Shown here one piece after another: positions 16,555 through 22,753 of a stretch of 22,753 nt of DNA. The stretch lies in assembly GCA_027485365.1 (NCBI GenBank), contig JAIXRD010000221.1, positions 1 through 22,753 of the forward strand, given 5' to 3'. Within the stretch, counting starts at the first letter, position 1; each line of letters starts with the position of its first letter. Under the pieces are notes generated by a model. That model did no database searches and had not been told where the DNA came from. It was given only the letters and a program-made list of their open reading frames with translations. The position numbers and the translations under genes are program-made. This stretch comes from Cryomorphaceae bacterium (lineage in GTDB: Bacteria; Bacteroidota; Bacteroidia; Flavobacteriales_D; Crocinitomicaceae).

Positions 16555-18107
16555 CGCAATTTTAGGAGTGCGCGTTTTAATTCTTTATCATAGGTTGATG
16601 TAACTTTATATACTCCAATCTCTTCCCATAATTGGCGAGCAAACTCCAGCTTCAACTGCTGATTTATCCGAAGTGTTTGGGTTTTATTTAGACGTTCATA
16701 TCCACGGATGTTATACGTACTTGAAGTAAACGCAGTAAATGCGTTGAGGTCAACGGACGTAAAGTTATAATCACGTAAATTCTCAATCGTTTTCCATTTA
16801 GTTCGTTTGGTTTGTAGTGACTTAAATACAAACGCACTGAAGATTTGATTTACATTTAATTCTGTTAAATACAGTGATGACCCGGTGGTATCGAGAGGAA
16901 CAAATTCATCAGGAATAACACCACCACCGCCATACACGCGGCGCCCTTTTTTAGTTTTATATACCTTGGATTTATCCAAATACATCGAGTCTTGGCTAAA
17001 CAATTCTCCTTTTATGTAGCGGGCTTCATCGCGCATATATGCCTCGTAATCTCCTGTATACTTTCGCTGAATAGACCTACCAGAAGGCATATAATATCTT
17101 GAAATCGTCATCCGCACACTGCTTCCATCCGACAACATTTGATCTTGTTGCACAAGTCCTTTCCCATAGGTACGTCTTCCCACTAATTCCCCTCGATCGT
17201 TATCTTGAATGGCCCCGGCTAATATTTCAGCTGCTGAAGCCGTACCCTCATCAATTAACACCACCAATTTTACCCGCTCGAGACAGCCTCCCTCGGTGGA
17301 TTTTGAAACATCTGCAGCGTTGTTTTTGCTTTTCGTGGAAACGATAACGTCTCCTTTAGCAAGAAATTCATCTGCAATATTTATAGCCGATTCCATTACT
17401 CCGCCTGGGTTTCCTCTCAAGTCCAATACTAATTTATTCATACCTTGGCTTAATAAAGATTCAGCTGCGACTACAAATTCTTCATGAGTTGGAACAGAAA
17501 ATTGATCTATGCGTAAAAACCCGATTTCCTTATCAATCATATAATATGTAGATACAGTTTCTAAAGGAATCTCACCCCTTATTATGGTAATGTTCTTTTT
17601 TATGTTATTTCGAAGGATGGTAACTTTTACCTCCGTATCAACTTCTCCTTTTAATGAGGCCATTACGTTGTCTGTAGTTATTTTCTTACCTGTAAATGAT
17701 TTGCCGTTTATTGCAATGATTTGATCCCCGCTACGAAGACCGGAAAAAAATGCCGGTGCATTGGGAATTGCCTTAATTACACATACGGTGTCTTTAATTA
17801 ATTGAAATCTAACACCAATACCACCAAAACTTCCTTGCATCGATTCTTGTTCCGATCTAAGCGCATTCGCTGTTATATACCTTGAATGGGGGTCCAATTT
17901 ATGTAACATGTCGTTGATGGCTTGATTAAACACCTTGTCTTTATCTATTGAATCAACATACATTTCGTCCAAGGCATCCAATACCTCTTCAAATTTAGAC
18001 GCCCGCTTGGAATCTACCTTATGGTGTAATATATAACCCATTCCGAATCCAATAACGACTAGAATTGAAGCGAATATGGGTAGAAAAAATCGTTTGTTAT
18101 CAGACAT
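16551..18107 (-). CDS. C-terminal processing serine protease (S41 family) with PDZ domain
   Basis: 518 aa from the ATG at 18105-18107; a TTG two codons upstream is less likely. An N-terminal hydrophobic segment (about residues 8-26) anchors or exports it, so it works in the envelope, cutting proteins from their C-terminal side. A PDZ domain spans about 90-173 (FGGIGVRFQ, RSGDQIIAINGKSF). The catalytic part holds LVLDLRGNPGGVM, the nucleophile S291 in EGTASAAEILAGAIQDN, and the lysine base K316 in GRRTYGKGLVQQ. SRYYMPSGRSIQ follows, then a C-terminal extension of about 150 residues. The start overlaps the dCMP deaminase 3' end by 8 bp. At its own 3' end it overlaps the exporter by 4 bp. Confidence 0.93.
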   Translation of the reverse strand: MSDNKRFFLPIFASILVVIGFGMGYILHHKVDSKRASKFEEVLDALDEMYVDSIDKDKVFNQAINDMLHKLDPHSRYITANALRSEQESMQGSFGGIGVRFQLIKDTVCVIKAIPNAPAFFSGLRSGDQIIAINGKSFTGKKITTDNVMASLKGEVDTEVKVTILRNNIKKNITIIRGEIPLETVSTYYMIDKEIGFLRIDQFSVPTHEEFVVAAESLLSQGMNKLVLDLRGNPGGVMESAINIADEFLAKGDVIVSTKSKNNAADVSKSTEGGCLERVKLVVLIDEGTASAAEILAGAIQDNDRGELVGRRTYGKGLVQQDQMLSDGSSVRMTISRYYMPSGRSIQRKYTGDYEAYMRDEARYIKGELFSQDSMYLDKSKVYKTKKGRRVYGGGGVIPDEFVPLDTTGSSLYLTELNVNQIFSAFVFKSLQTKRTKWKTIENLRDYNFTSVDLNAFTAFTSSTYNIRGYERLNKTQTLRINQQLKLEFARQLWEEIGVYKVTSTYDKELKRALLKLR

Positions 18108-18540
18108 GTTCAATCGTGTTAATTTGTGTAATTACAACTCCAGCATTGGTTAAAAAAGTCAAGCCACTAATATCTTTGTAGGCATCCATATAGACCACGC
18201 GTTTGATTCCTGACTGAAGTATCAGTTTGCTACAATCCTTGCAAGGAGAATGCGTAAGGTATAAGGTTGAGCCTTCGGTGTTGTTTGTAGATTTAGCAAC
18301 TTTTAAAATTGCGTTGGCCTCGGCGTGTAAAACATACCAATGCGTTTCGCCTTCTTCATTTTCGCAACGGTTTGAAAAACCAGAAGGGGTTCCATTATAC
18401 CCATCAGAAATAATCATTCGGTCTTTAACGATAATTGCCCCTACTTTTTTACGGGTACAATGCGACAACAATGCCCAGTTTTGTGCTAGGCGCAAATATG
18501 CCCGATCGTAACGCGCTTGCTTTTCTTCTATTTCGCTCAT
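18100..18540 (-). CDS. Deoxycytidylate (dCMP) deaminase family
   Basis: 146 aa. Converts dCMP to dUMP, a precursor for thymidylate. The zinc-binding deaminase motifs are intact: H72-A-E74 (VLHAEANAILK) and C100-K-D-C103 (THSPCKDCSKLI). The N-terminal part has the dCMP-deaminase pattern LAQNWALLSHCTRKKVGAII and DGYNGTPSGF, rather than the cytidine deaminase or riboflavin RibD pattern. Related proteins are called ComEB in B. subtilis; here a ComF-like gene lies two genes upstream, but no competence role can be inferred from that. The gene is followed by the CTP protease with an 8-bp overlap. Only 20 bp separate it from the upstream FAD oxidoreductase gene, and that gap holds a promoter-like element. 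Confidence 0.93.
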   Translation of the reverse strand: MSEIEEKQARYDRAYLRLAQNWALLSHCTRKKVGAIIVKDRMIISDGYNGTPSGFSNRCENEEGETHWYVLHAEANAILKVAKSTNNTEGSTLYLTHSPCKDCSKLILQSGIKRVVYMDAYKDISGLTFLTNAGVVITQINTIEHV

Positions 18541-18545
18541 AAACG

Positions 18546-18553
18546 CAAAGATA
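18546..18553 (-). promoter_or_regulatory. -7 element just upstream of the dCMP deaminase gene
   Basis: The minus strand reads TATCTTTG, an exact TAnnTTTG match, within the 20-bp gap. It ends five bases before the ATG, so a transcript made from it would start at or next to the start codon and be almost leaderless. Confidence 0.4.
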
Positions 18554-18560
18554 TCGAAAG

Positions 18561-19589
18561 TTACTTAGGATTAAATCGATCGGGATGGAGATCTGCTAAC
18601 AACGCGGTATTGTGAATCAAGGCATTGCAAAGCATCTCGGCTAGCGATGGTGCGAGCATATACCCTTTTGCACCAAGGCCGTTAAAAATATATAATTGGT
18701 CATACACCGGATGTTTTCCAACCATCGGTCTACGATCTGGAGAGGTTGGACGAATCCCTGCCTGATGGTCAATTACCTCAAGCGGGTCTGTGGTAATTGA
18801 CCGAGTATTGGCTAGTATTAGTGTCATTCCTTCCGGTGTGGTCTCGGGGGAAGTGTTATTCCATTCATACGTGGACCCTATTCTAAACAAATTCTCTCCA
18901 ATGGGTAAGGCAAATGCCTTGCGGTGCAAAGAAGTATTTTGGAGTGGGTTATCCCATTTTACGGTTAATAATTGCCCTTTTGTTGGATTCACAGGAACTT
19001 CAGAAAACCAAGGGACTTGATTGTTTTTATAGCCCAAAGCCATGACCACCTCATCGTATTTAACACCTTGAAACTCCATCGTTTCTGGATTAAAATTCTC
19101 ACTTGAAATGGTGTCATAAACAAGCTGTTGACGCGCGGCAAGATAGCGGTGACTTTCTTCAATAAATACCCGGGTGTCGATCCAAAAGCCGTCAACTCGC
19201 CCTGACCCGTACGGAGTAAACTCGAGGTCTTCCCGTGTTATTTGATGCATAAACAACCTGAATTCAGGCTGTTCTAGCCGTTGATTCCAGCAGGTGGCTT
19301 CTTCTTGTGTGGCAAATAACCTACGCACCATAATTGGATGAAAAAAATGTGCGTTTAATACGGATTCCATCTCCATATAAAAGGCTTTTGATTCGAAATA
19401 ATAAGGGTCTGCGTTCCAAGAAAGCAAGGTGCGTCTGAACGACATGGGGTGCACAATTCCGGCAGCAACGACAGATGAAACATTATTGCCATCATCAACT
19501 AAGGTAACCTGTTGATTTTGTTTTATTAACTGATGAGCAAGACAAACACCTGCAACCCCACCACCAACAATTAAAAACTTCTTTTGCAT
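18561..19589 (-). CDS. FAD-dependent oxidoreductase (DAO family)
   Basis: 342 aa. The N-terminal dinucleotide-binding fold is clear: FLIVGGGVAGVCLAHQL with the glycine motif at 9-14 and an acidic strand end (TLVDDG). AAGIVHPMSFRR and the late motif HQAGIRPTSPDRRPMVGKHP, then FNGLGAKGYMLAPSLAEML, match the DAO family, which includes glycine/D-amino acid oxidases and the oxidoreductase half of MnmC. It lacks the MnmC methyltransferase half. The length is close to glycine oxidase (ThiO), but no thiamine genes are nearby, so I leave the substrate open. Its start is one base after the comF-like stop, so the two genes are coupled. Confidence 0.85.
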   Translation of the reverse strand: MQKKFLIVGGGVAGVCLAHQLIKQNQQVTLVDDGNNVSSVVAAGIVHPMSFRRTLLSWNADPYYFESKAFYMEMESVLNAHFFHPIMVRRLFATQEEATCWNQRLEQPEFRLFMHQITREDLEFTPYGSGRVDGFWIDTRVFIEESHRYLAARQQLVYDTISSENFNPETMEFQGVKYDEVVMALGYKNNQVPWFSEVPVNPTKGQLLTVKWDNPLQNTSLHRKAFALPIGENLFRIGSTYEWNNTSPETTPEGMTLILANTRSITTDPLEVIDHQAGIRPTSPDRRPMVGKHPVYDQLYIFNGLGAKGYMLAPSLAEMLCNALIHNTALLADLHPDRFNPK

Positions 19590-19590
19590 G

Positions 19591-20301
19591 TTATTTAGTT
19601 ACCGCCAGGACAAAGATAGTAATTCGAATATCGGGATACTTAGATTTAATAAGTTCTATTATACCCTTTAGTGTCGCTCCGGTAGTAATCACATCATCTA
19701 CCAAACCAATATGTGAGACGGTTCCCCAGGTATGAGCATTTAATTCAAATACGTTGCGAACATCATGCAGACGCTTGTGTCTATTCTTTCGGGTTTGGCT
19801 ATTACTGTTTTTAACTCGTTTAATTAGGTCTAATCTTAACTGAGCCGAAGGGTATACTGCTTGTATTCCTCTTGCTAAGTATTCGCTTTGATTATACCCT
19901 CGTAAATACTCTTTCTTAGGGTGTAGAGGCACCGGTATTAAATATTCTGGCATTTCTATGGAACGGTTTTTAAGGCTCTTTGCTAGCATTAATCCCCAGT
20001 CAAAACAAGCATCACGTTCATGATTATATTTCAATGCATGAAGCAAAGGTTGCGCCGCGTGTCCCTTGCTGTAATAGCAAAGCGAGTGCAGGGTTATAGA
20101 TTCTGACACCAAGTATTGGGGTAATTCAGCCTGATTGAATGTGTGCTCCAAACCGGTTTCACAAAATATACAAAGAATGGATTCATTGGAAAACAATTCA
20201 ATGCTGCAAGCATGACAACGATAGGGGAAAAATAGATGCAGTAAGGGTTTGAGAAACACCTCGCGAATGGAGTGCTTTTTTAATAAAGAATTAAACACCA
20301 T
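19591..20301 (-). CDS. ComF-family phosphoribosyltransferase-like protein
   Basis: 236 aa. A four-cysteine zinc-finger-like unit opens the protein (C29-HA-C32 and C44-IF-C47). A type I phosphoribosyltransferase domain follows, with IPVPLHPKKEYLRGYNQSEYLA (about 122-143), the basic stretch RKNRHKRLHDV, and the PRPP-binding loop VDDVITTGAT at 201-210. In naturally competent bacteria ComF is needed for DNA uptake or processing of incoming single-stranded DNA; in Bacteroidota its role is mostly untested. It is the first gene of a minus-strand run with the FAD oxidoreductase (1-bp gap). Upstream on the minus strand I see no full TAnnTTTG match, only a weak TAATTTCA. Confidence 0.9.
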   Translation of the reverse strand: MVFNSLLKKHSIREVFLKPLLHLFFPYRCHACSIELFSNESILCIFCETGLEHTFNQAELPQYLVSESITLHSLCYYSKGHAAQPLLHALKYNHERDACFDWGLMLAKSLKNRSIEMPEYLIPVPLHPKKEYLRGYNQSEYLARGIQAVYPSAQLRLDLIKRVKNSNSQTRKNRHKRLHDVRNVFELNAHTWGTVSHIGLVDDVITTGATLKGIIELIKSKYPDIRITIFVLAVTK

Positions 20302-20546
20302 GGTGTTGAAAATGAAATTAATAAATAACCAATTGAACGAGTTAAAACAACTAAGTTTAATGGCGGATTTGTCAAACGTACCAAGTAAGTCGATTTGGGG
20401 TTTAATTATTCTATTTTGGCTTATTAATAACTTTTGAAAGTTGTTGATAAATCACGCAACAAAGTACTACTAAGGGATAGCGATTGAATGGGGGTAGACA
20501 AAAAGCATTACGGAGAAAAATCGCATTGTGTTGAACGTTTTTTTTG

Positions 20547-20572
20547 ACAAAATTTGTAAGCCTTTTTACAAA
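20547..20572. repeat. Three ACAAA half-sites forming two overlapping inverted repeats
   Basis: ACAAA (20547-20551), TTTGT (20553-20557) and ACAAA (20568-20572). The first two form a dyad around one base. The second and third are the cores of a perfect 7-bp inverted repeat, TTTGTAA-N6-TTACAAA, which gains three more pairs beyond one mismatch. No T-run follows on the plus strand, so it is not a terminator for that strand. An operator for the nrd or comF promoter is possible. Confidence 0.5.
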
Positions 20573-20628
20573 CTTTAAAACAGCAAGTTTATTGCTTCCG
20601 TAAGTATAAAGGAAACAATGTTTTTTGT

Positions 20629-20675
20629 TAGCAAAAGCGGAGCCGACGTAAATCGGTTGGTGGGCAAGCTATCGC
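20629..20675 (+). other. Possible structured RNA element in the nrdB leader
   Basis: AGCCGA (20641-20646) pairs with TCGGTT (20653-20658) around a 6-nt loop, with one G-U. TAGC (20629-20632) can pair with GCTA (20668-20671), enclosing that hairpin. GCG (20637-20639) can pair with CGC (20673-20675), which would cross the outer helix as a pseudoknot. The patch is richer in G and C than its surroundings. I do not recognise a known riboswitch class. The helices are short and unsupported by covariation. Confidence 0.25.
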
Positions 20676-20709
20676 ATAAAAAAAATAGAATAAATAATTA
20701 AAAATAACC

Positions 20710-21678
20710 ATGAACCACGAACCAATTTTAGCTGAGAATAAAAATCGTTTTGTTCTCTTTCCTATTGAACACAGCGACATTTGGAGCTTTTACAAAAAAG
20801 CAGAAGCGAGTTTTTGGACCGCAGAAGAAATTGATTTATCTCAGGATTTGGTAGACTGGGAACGTTTAACAAACGATGAGCGTCATTTTGTTAAGCATGT
20901 TCTTGCATTTTTTGCTGCGTCTGACGGTATCGTAAATGAAAACTTAGCTGAACATTTTTTATCGGAAGTACAGTATACCGAAGCCAAGTTTTTCTATGGC
21001 TTCCAAGTAGCTGCTGAAAACATCCATTCTGAAACGTATTCTTTATTAATTGACACCTACATCAAAGACTCTGCGGAAAAAGCAGGACTCTTTAATGCGA
21101 TTGATACCTTAGACTGTGTTCGCAAAAAGGCTGATTGGGCATTAAGATGGATTGACAAAGGTTCTTTTGCGGAGCGTTTAGTTGCTTTTGCCGCAGTAGA
21201 AGGCATTTTCTTCTCTGGATCGTTTTGTTCTATTTTCTGGCTTAAAAAACGTGGGTTAATGCCCGGGTTATCCTTCTCAAATGAATTAATTTCGAGAGAC
21301 GAAGGCCTTCATTGCGATTTCGCTTGTTTACTATACACGCGTCACCTCGTTAACAAGCTTTCCAAAGATCAAGTACGAGAAATCATAATGGATGCCGTTG
21401 AAATTGAAAAAGAATTTGTTACGGATGCCTTGCCTGTTAAACTCATCGGTATGAATAGCGATTTAATGAGTCAATACATCGAGTTTGTTGCAGACCGCTT
21501 ATTAGTAGAGCTTGGTAATGAGCGCGTTTACAACACGACCAATCCATTTGACTTTATGGAAATGATCTCTATTCAAGGAAAAACAAATTTCTTTGAAAAA
21601 AGAGTAGGAGAATATCAAAAGGCAAGTGTAATGTCTGATAAAGAAACGCAACGTTTTACGTTGGATGAAGAATTTTAA
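20710..21678 (+). CDS. nrdB: Class Ia ribonucleotide reductase beta subunit (eukaryote-like)
   Basis: 322 aa. It houses the diiron-tyrosyl radical cofactor used by NrdA to reduce ribonucleotides. Iron ligands can be placed as D72 (FFAASDGIV), E103 and H106 (AAENIHSETY), E164 (AAVEGIFFSGS), and E198 and H201 (RDEGLHCDF). Y110 is the radical tyrosine by alignment in memory to mouse R2. Long stretches such as IFWLKKRGLMPGLSFSNELI and NFFEKRVGEYQ read like animal R2, as does the C-terminal tail RFTLDEEF that docks on NrdA. This is the NrdBe-type group known from Bacteroidota. It is shorter than animal R2 because it lacks the N-terminal extension. nrdA follows after 20 bp. The gene is preceded by a long non-coding leader. 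Confidence 0.97.
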   Translation: MNHEPILAENKNRFVLFPIEHSDIWSFYKKAEASFWTAEEIDLSQDLVDWERLTNDERHFVKHVLAFFAASDGIVNENLAEHFLSEVQYTEAKFFYGFQVAAENIHSETYSLLIDTYIKDSAEKAGLFNAIDTLDCVRKKADWALRWIDKGSFAERLVAFAAVEGIFFSGSFCSIFWLKKRGLMPGLSFSNELISRDEGLHCDFACLLYTRHLVNKLSKDQVREIIMDAVEIEKEFVTDALPVKLIGMNSDLMSQYIEFVADRLLVELGNERVYNTTNPFDFMEMISIQGKTNFFEKRVGEYQKASVMSDKETQRFTLDEEF

Positions 21679-21698
21679 TTTAAGAAAAAGTAAGAGTA

Positions 21699-22753
21699 AT
21701 GTACGTAGTTAAAAGAGACGGAAGAAAAGAGGCAGTAAAATTTGATAAAATCACCGCCCGGGTAATTAAAATGTGTTATGGCTTAGATCCTATGGTTTCA
21801 CCTGAGGCTGTAGCGATGAAAGTAATTGAAGGACTTTATGATGGTGTATCAACCACAGACCTTGATAATTTAGCCGCAGAAGTTGCCGCAGCGAAAACAA
21901 CCGAACACCCAGATTATGCCTTATTGGCTTCTAGAATTGCTGTATCAAATCTTCACAAGGAAACGAAAAAGACGTTTTCTGATGTAATGACCGATTTATA
22001 TGAATACCTTGACCCAAAAACTGGTCAATCTGCCGCGTTATTGTCAGAAGAAGTTTACCAAATTGTGGTTAACAACCGAGAAGCCTTAGATTCAAGTATC
22101 ATTTATGATCGTGATTTTAGATATGACTATTTCGGATTCAAAACACTTACTCGCTCCTATTTAATGAAGCTTGAAGGTAAAATTGCCGAACGTCCTCAAC
22201 ACATGCTCATGCGGGTCTCTTTAGGAATCCACAAAGCAGATATAAAATCAGCGATCGCTACGTACAATTTAATGTCAGAAGGTTGGTTTACTCACGCAAC
22301 TCCTACCTTATTTAATTCTGGGACACCAAAGCCTCAAATGTCATCTTGCTTTTTGTTGACAATGAAAGAGGATAGTATACCTGGTATTTATGACACCTTA
22401 AAATCATGTGCTCAAATCTCTCAGTCCGCTGGTGGTATTGGATTATCTATTCACAACATTCGTGCAACCGGGTCTTATATCAAAGGCACGAATGGCACCT
22501 CTAATGGTATTGTTCCGATGCTTCGTGTTTTCAATGACACCGCTCGTTATGTTGATCAAGGGGGAGGTAAAAGAAAAGGCTCTTTCGCGATTTATTTAGA
22601 GCCATGGCATGCGGATGTCTTTGACTTTTTGGACCTTAAGAAAAACCACGGTAAAGAAGAGCAACGTGCCCGAGATTTATTTTTCGCACTTTGGATTCCA
22701 GATTTATTCATGAAACGCGTTAAAAACAACGAAACTTGGACCTTAATGTGTCC
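21699..22753 (+). CDS. nrdA: Class Ia ribonucleotide reductase alpha subunit (5' part, cut by window end)
   Basis: 351 complete codons are visible from the ATG at 21699; the frame is open to the edge. It is the catalytic subunit that reduces ribonucleoside diphosphates. The ATP-cone regulatory domain fills the first 90 or so residues (MYVVKRDGRKEAVKFDKI), giving dATP-sensitive activity control. The catalytic barrel starts afterwards: YDRDFRYDYFGFKTL, AERPQHMLMRVSLGIH, WFTHATPTLFNSGT, and SSCFLL with C217, the first of the redox-active cysteine pair by comparison with human C218. SAGGIGLSIHNIRATGSYI and EEQRARDLFFALWIPDLFMK are almost the eukaryotic R1 sequence. The radical cysteine and the C-terminal cysteines lie beyond the edge. 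It is cotranscribed with nrdB. Confidence 0.97.
   Translation, partial: MYVVKRDGRKEAVKFDKITARVIKMCYGLDPMVSPEAVAMKVIEGLYDGVSTTDLDNLAAEVAAAKTTEHPDYALLASRIAVSNLHKETKKTFSDVMTDLYEYLDPKTGQSAALLSEEVYQIVVNNREALDSSIIYDRDFRYDYFGFKTLTRSYLMKLEGKIAERPQHMLMRVSLGIHKADIKSAIATYNLMSEGWFTHATPTLFNSGTPKPQMSSCFLLTMKEDSIPGIYDTLKSCAQISQSAGGIGLSIHNIRATGSYIKGTNGTSNGIVPMLRVFNDTARYVDQGGGKRKGSFAIYLEPWHADVFDFLDLKKNHGKEEQRARDLFFALWIPDLFMKRVKNNETWTLMC

Larger units (their letters stand above)
20302..20709. promoter_or_regulatory. 408-bp non-coding region between comF-like and nrdB genes
   Basis: This is the longest gene-free stretch in the window and must carry the promoters of the divergent comF and nrdB units. I see no exact TAnnTTTG element for nrdB; the nearest are TAAGTTTA near 20353 and TAACTTTTG near 20428 with one extra T. 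It holds ACAAA/TTTGT half-sites (20547-20572), a small AGCAA/TTGCT hairpin (20582-20596), an AACAA/TTGTT pair (about 20614-20629) and a GC-richer patch that can fold (20629-20675). The last 30 bases before nrdB are A/T only apart from a few bases, as is normal for strong Bacteroidota translation starts. Confidence 0.5.

Noticed and set aside
18100..20301. A competence locus (ComF-like gene near a ComEB-type deaminase)
   Set aside because: The deaminase is a housekeeping dCMP deaminase, and no DNA-uptake genes such as comEC, comEA or dprA are present. The closeness is likely coincidental.
20249..20437. 62-aa plus-strand frame covering the comF start, with a possible 45-aa peptide from the ATG at 20300
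   Set aside because: No recognisable domain, biased composition typical of AT-rich intergenic DNA, and its start overlaps the comF start. A small peptide cannot be fully excluded but is unsupported.
20629..20675. A known riboswitch (cobalamin, preQ1, purine/2'-dG) before nrdB
   Set aside because: None of the conserved cores I know is present, so only a generic possible structure is reported.

Overview
The window looks like chromosomal DNA of a Bacteroidota bacterium, probably a flavobacterium-like lineage. Supporting signs are: AT-rich DNA; A-rich start contexts without clear Shine-Dalgarno sites; repeated matches to the Bacteroidota promoter -7 element TAnnTTTG in front of genes; tRNA genes without encoded CCA; a gliding-motility/type IX secretion C-terminal-type domain (CHU_C); and a ribonucleotide reductase of the type that resembles eukaryotic enzymes. 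Genus cannot be read from the sequence. Most of the window is conserved housekeeping DNA. I see no insertion sequence, prophage, CRISPR array or classical defence island.

Layout. 1-5521 is all on the minus strand: a 904-codon AddB-like nuclease that runs off the left edge, a TraB/GumN-family protein, imidazolonepropionase (hutI) and a tRNA-Leu(CAA). 5570-6929 (minus) is an ECF sigma factor followed one base later by a membrane protein built like an anti-sigma factor but ending in a CHU_C domain. 6977-10282 (plus) holds a secreted thioredoxin-like protein and then the tightly packed trio yicC-gmk-nadD. 10279-10827 (minus) is a SpoU/TrmH RNA methyltransferase, overlapping nadD tail to tail. 10909-13539 (plus) is mutS, apparently starting with TTG, followed by a tRNA-Gly(GCC)-tRNA-Leu(UAA) pair with its own promoter and terminator. 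13921-16554 (plus) is a 12-TM RND/MMPL exporter. 16551-20301 (minus) is a run of four genes: comF-like, FAD oxidoreductase, dCMP deaminase and a C-terminal processing protease. 20302-20709 is a 408-bp non-coding region with symmetric and possibly structured elements. It leads into nrdB and nrdA (plus), the latter cut by the right edge.

Functional themes. Several genes serve nucleotide supply and DNA maintenance (gmk, dCMP deaminase, nrdAB, mutS, AddB-like nuclease, ComF-like phosphoribosyltransferase). Others serve the cell envelope (ECF sigma/anti-sigma pair, thioredoxin-like protein, RND exporter, CTP protease, TraB-like protein). The points most worth a second look are the sigma/CHU_C membrane protein pair, the nrdB leader, the C-terminal extension of the TraB-like protein, the AddB-like protein without a P-loop, and the asymmetric intramembrane acidic residue of the exporter.
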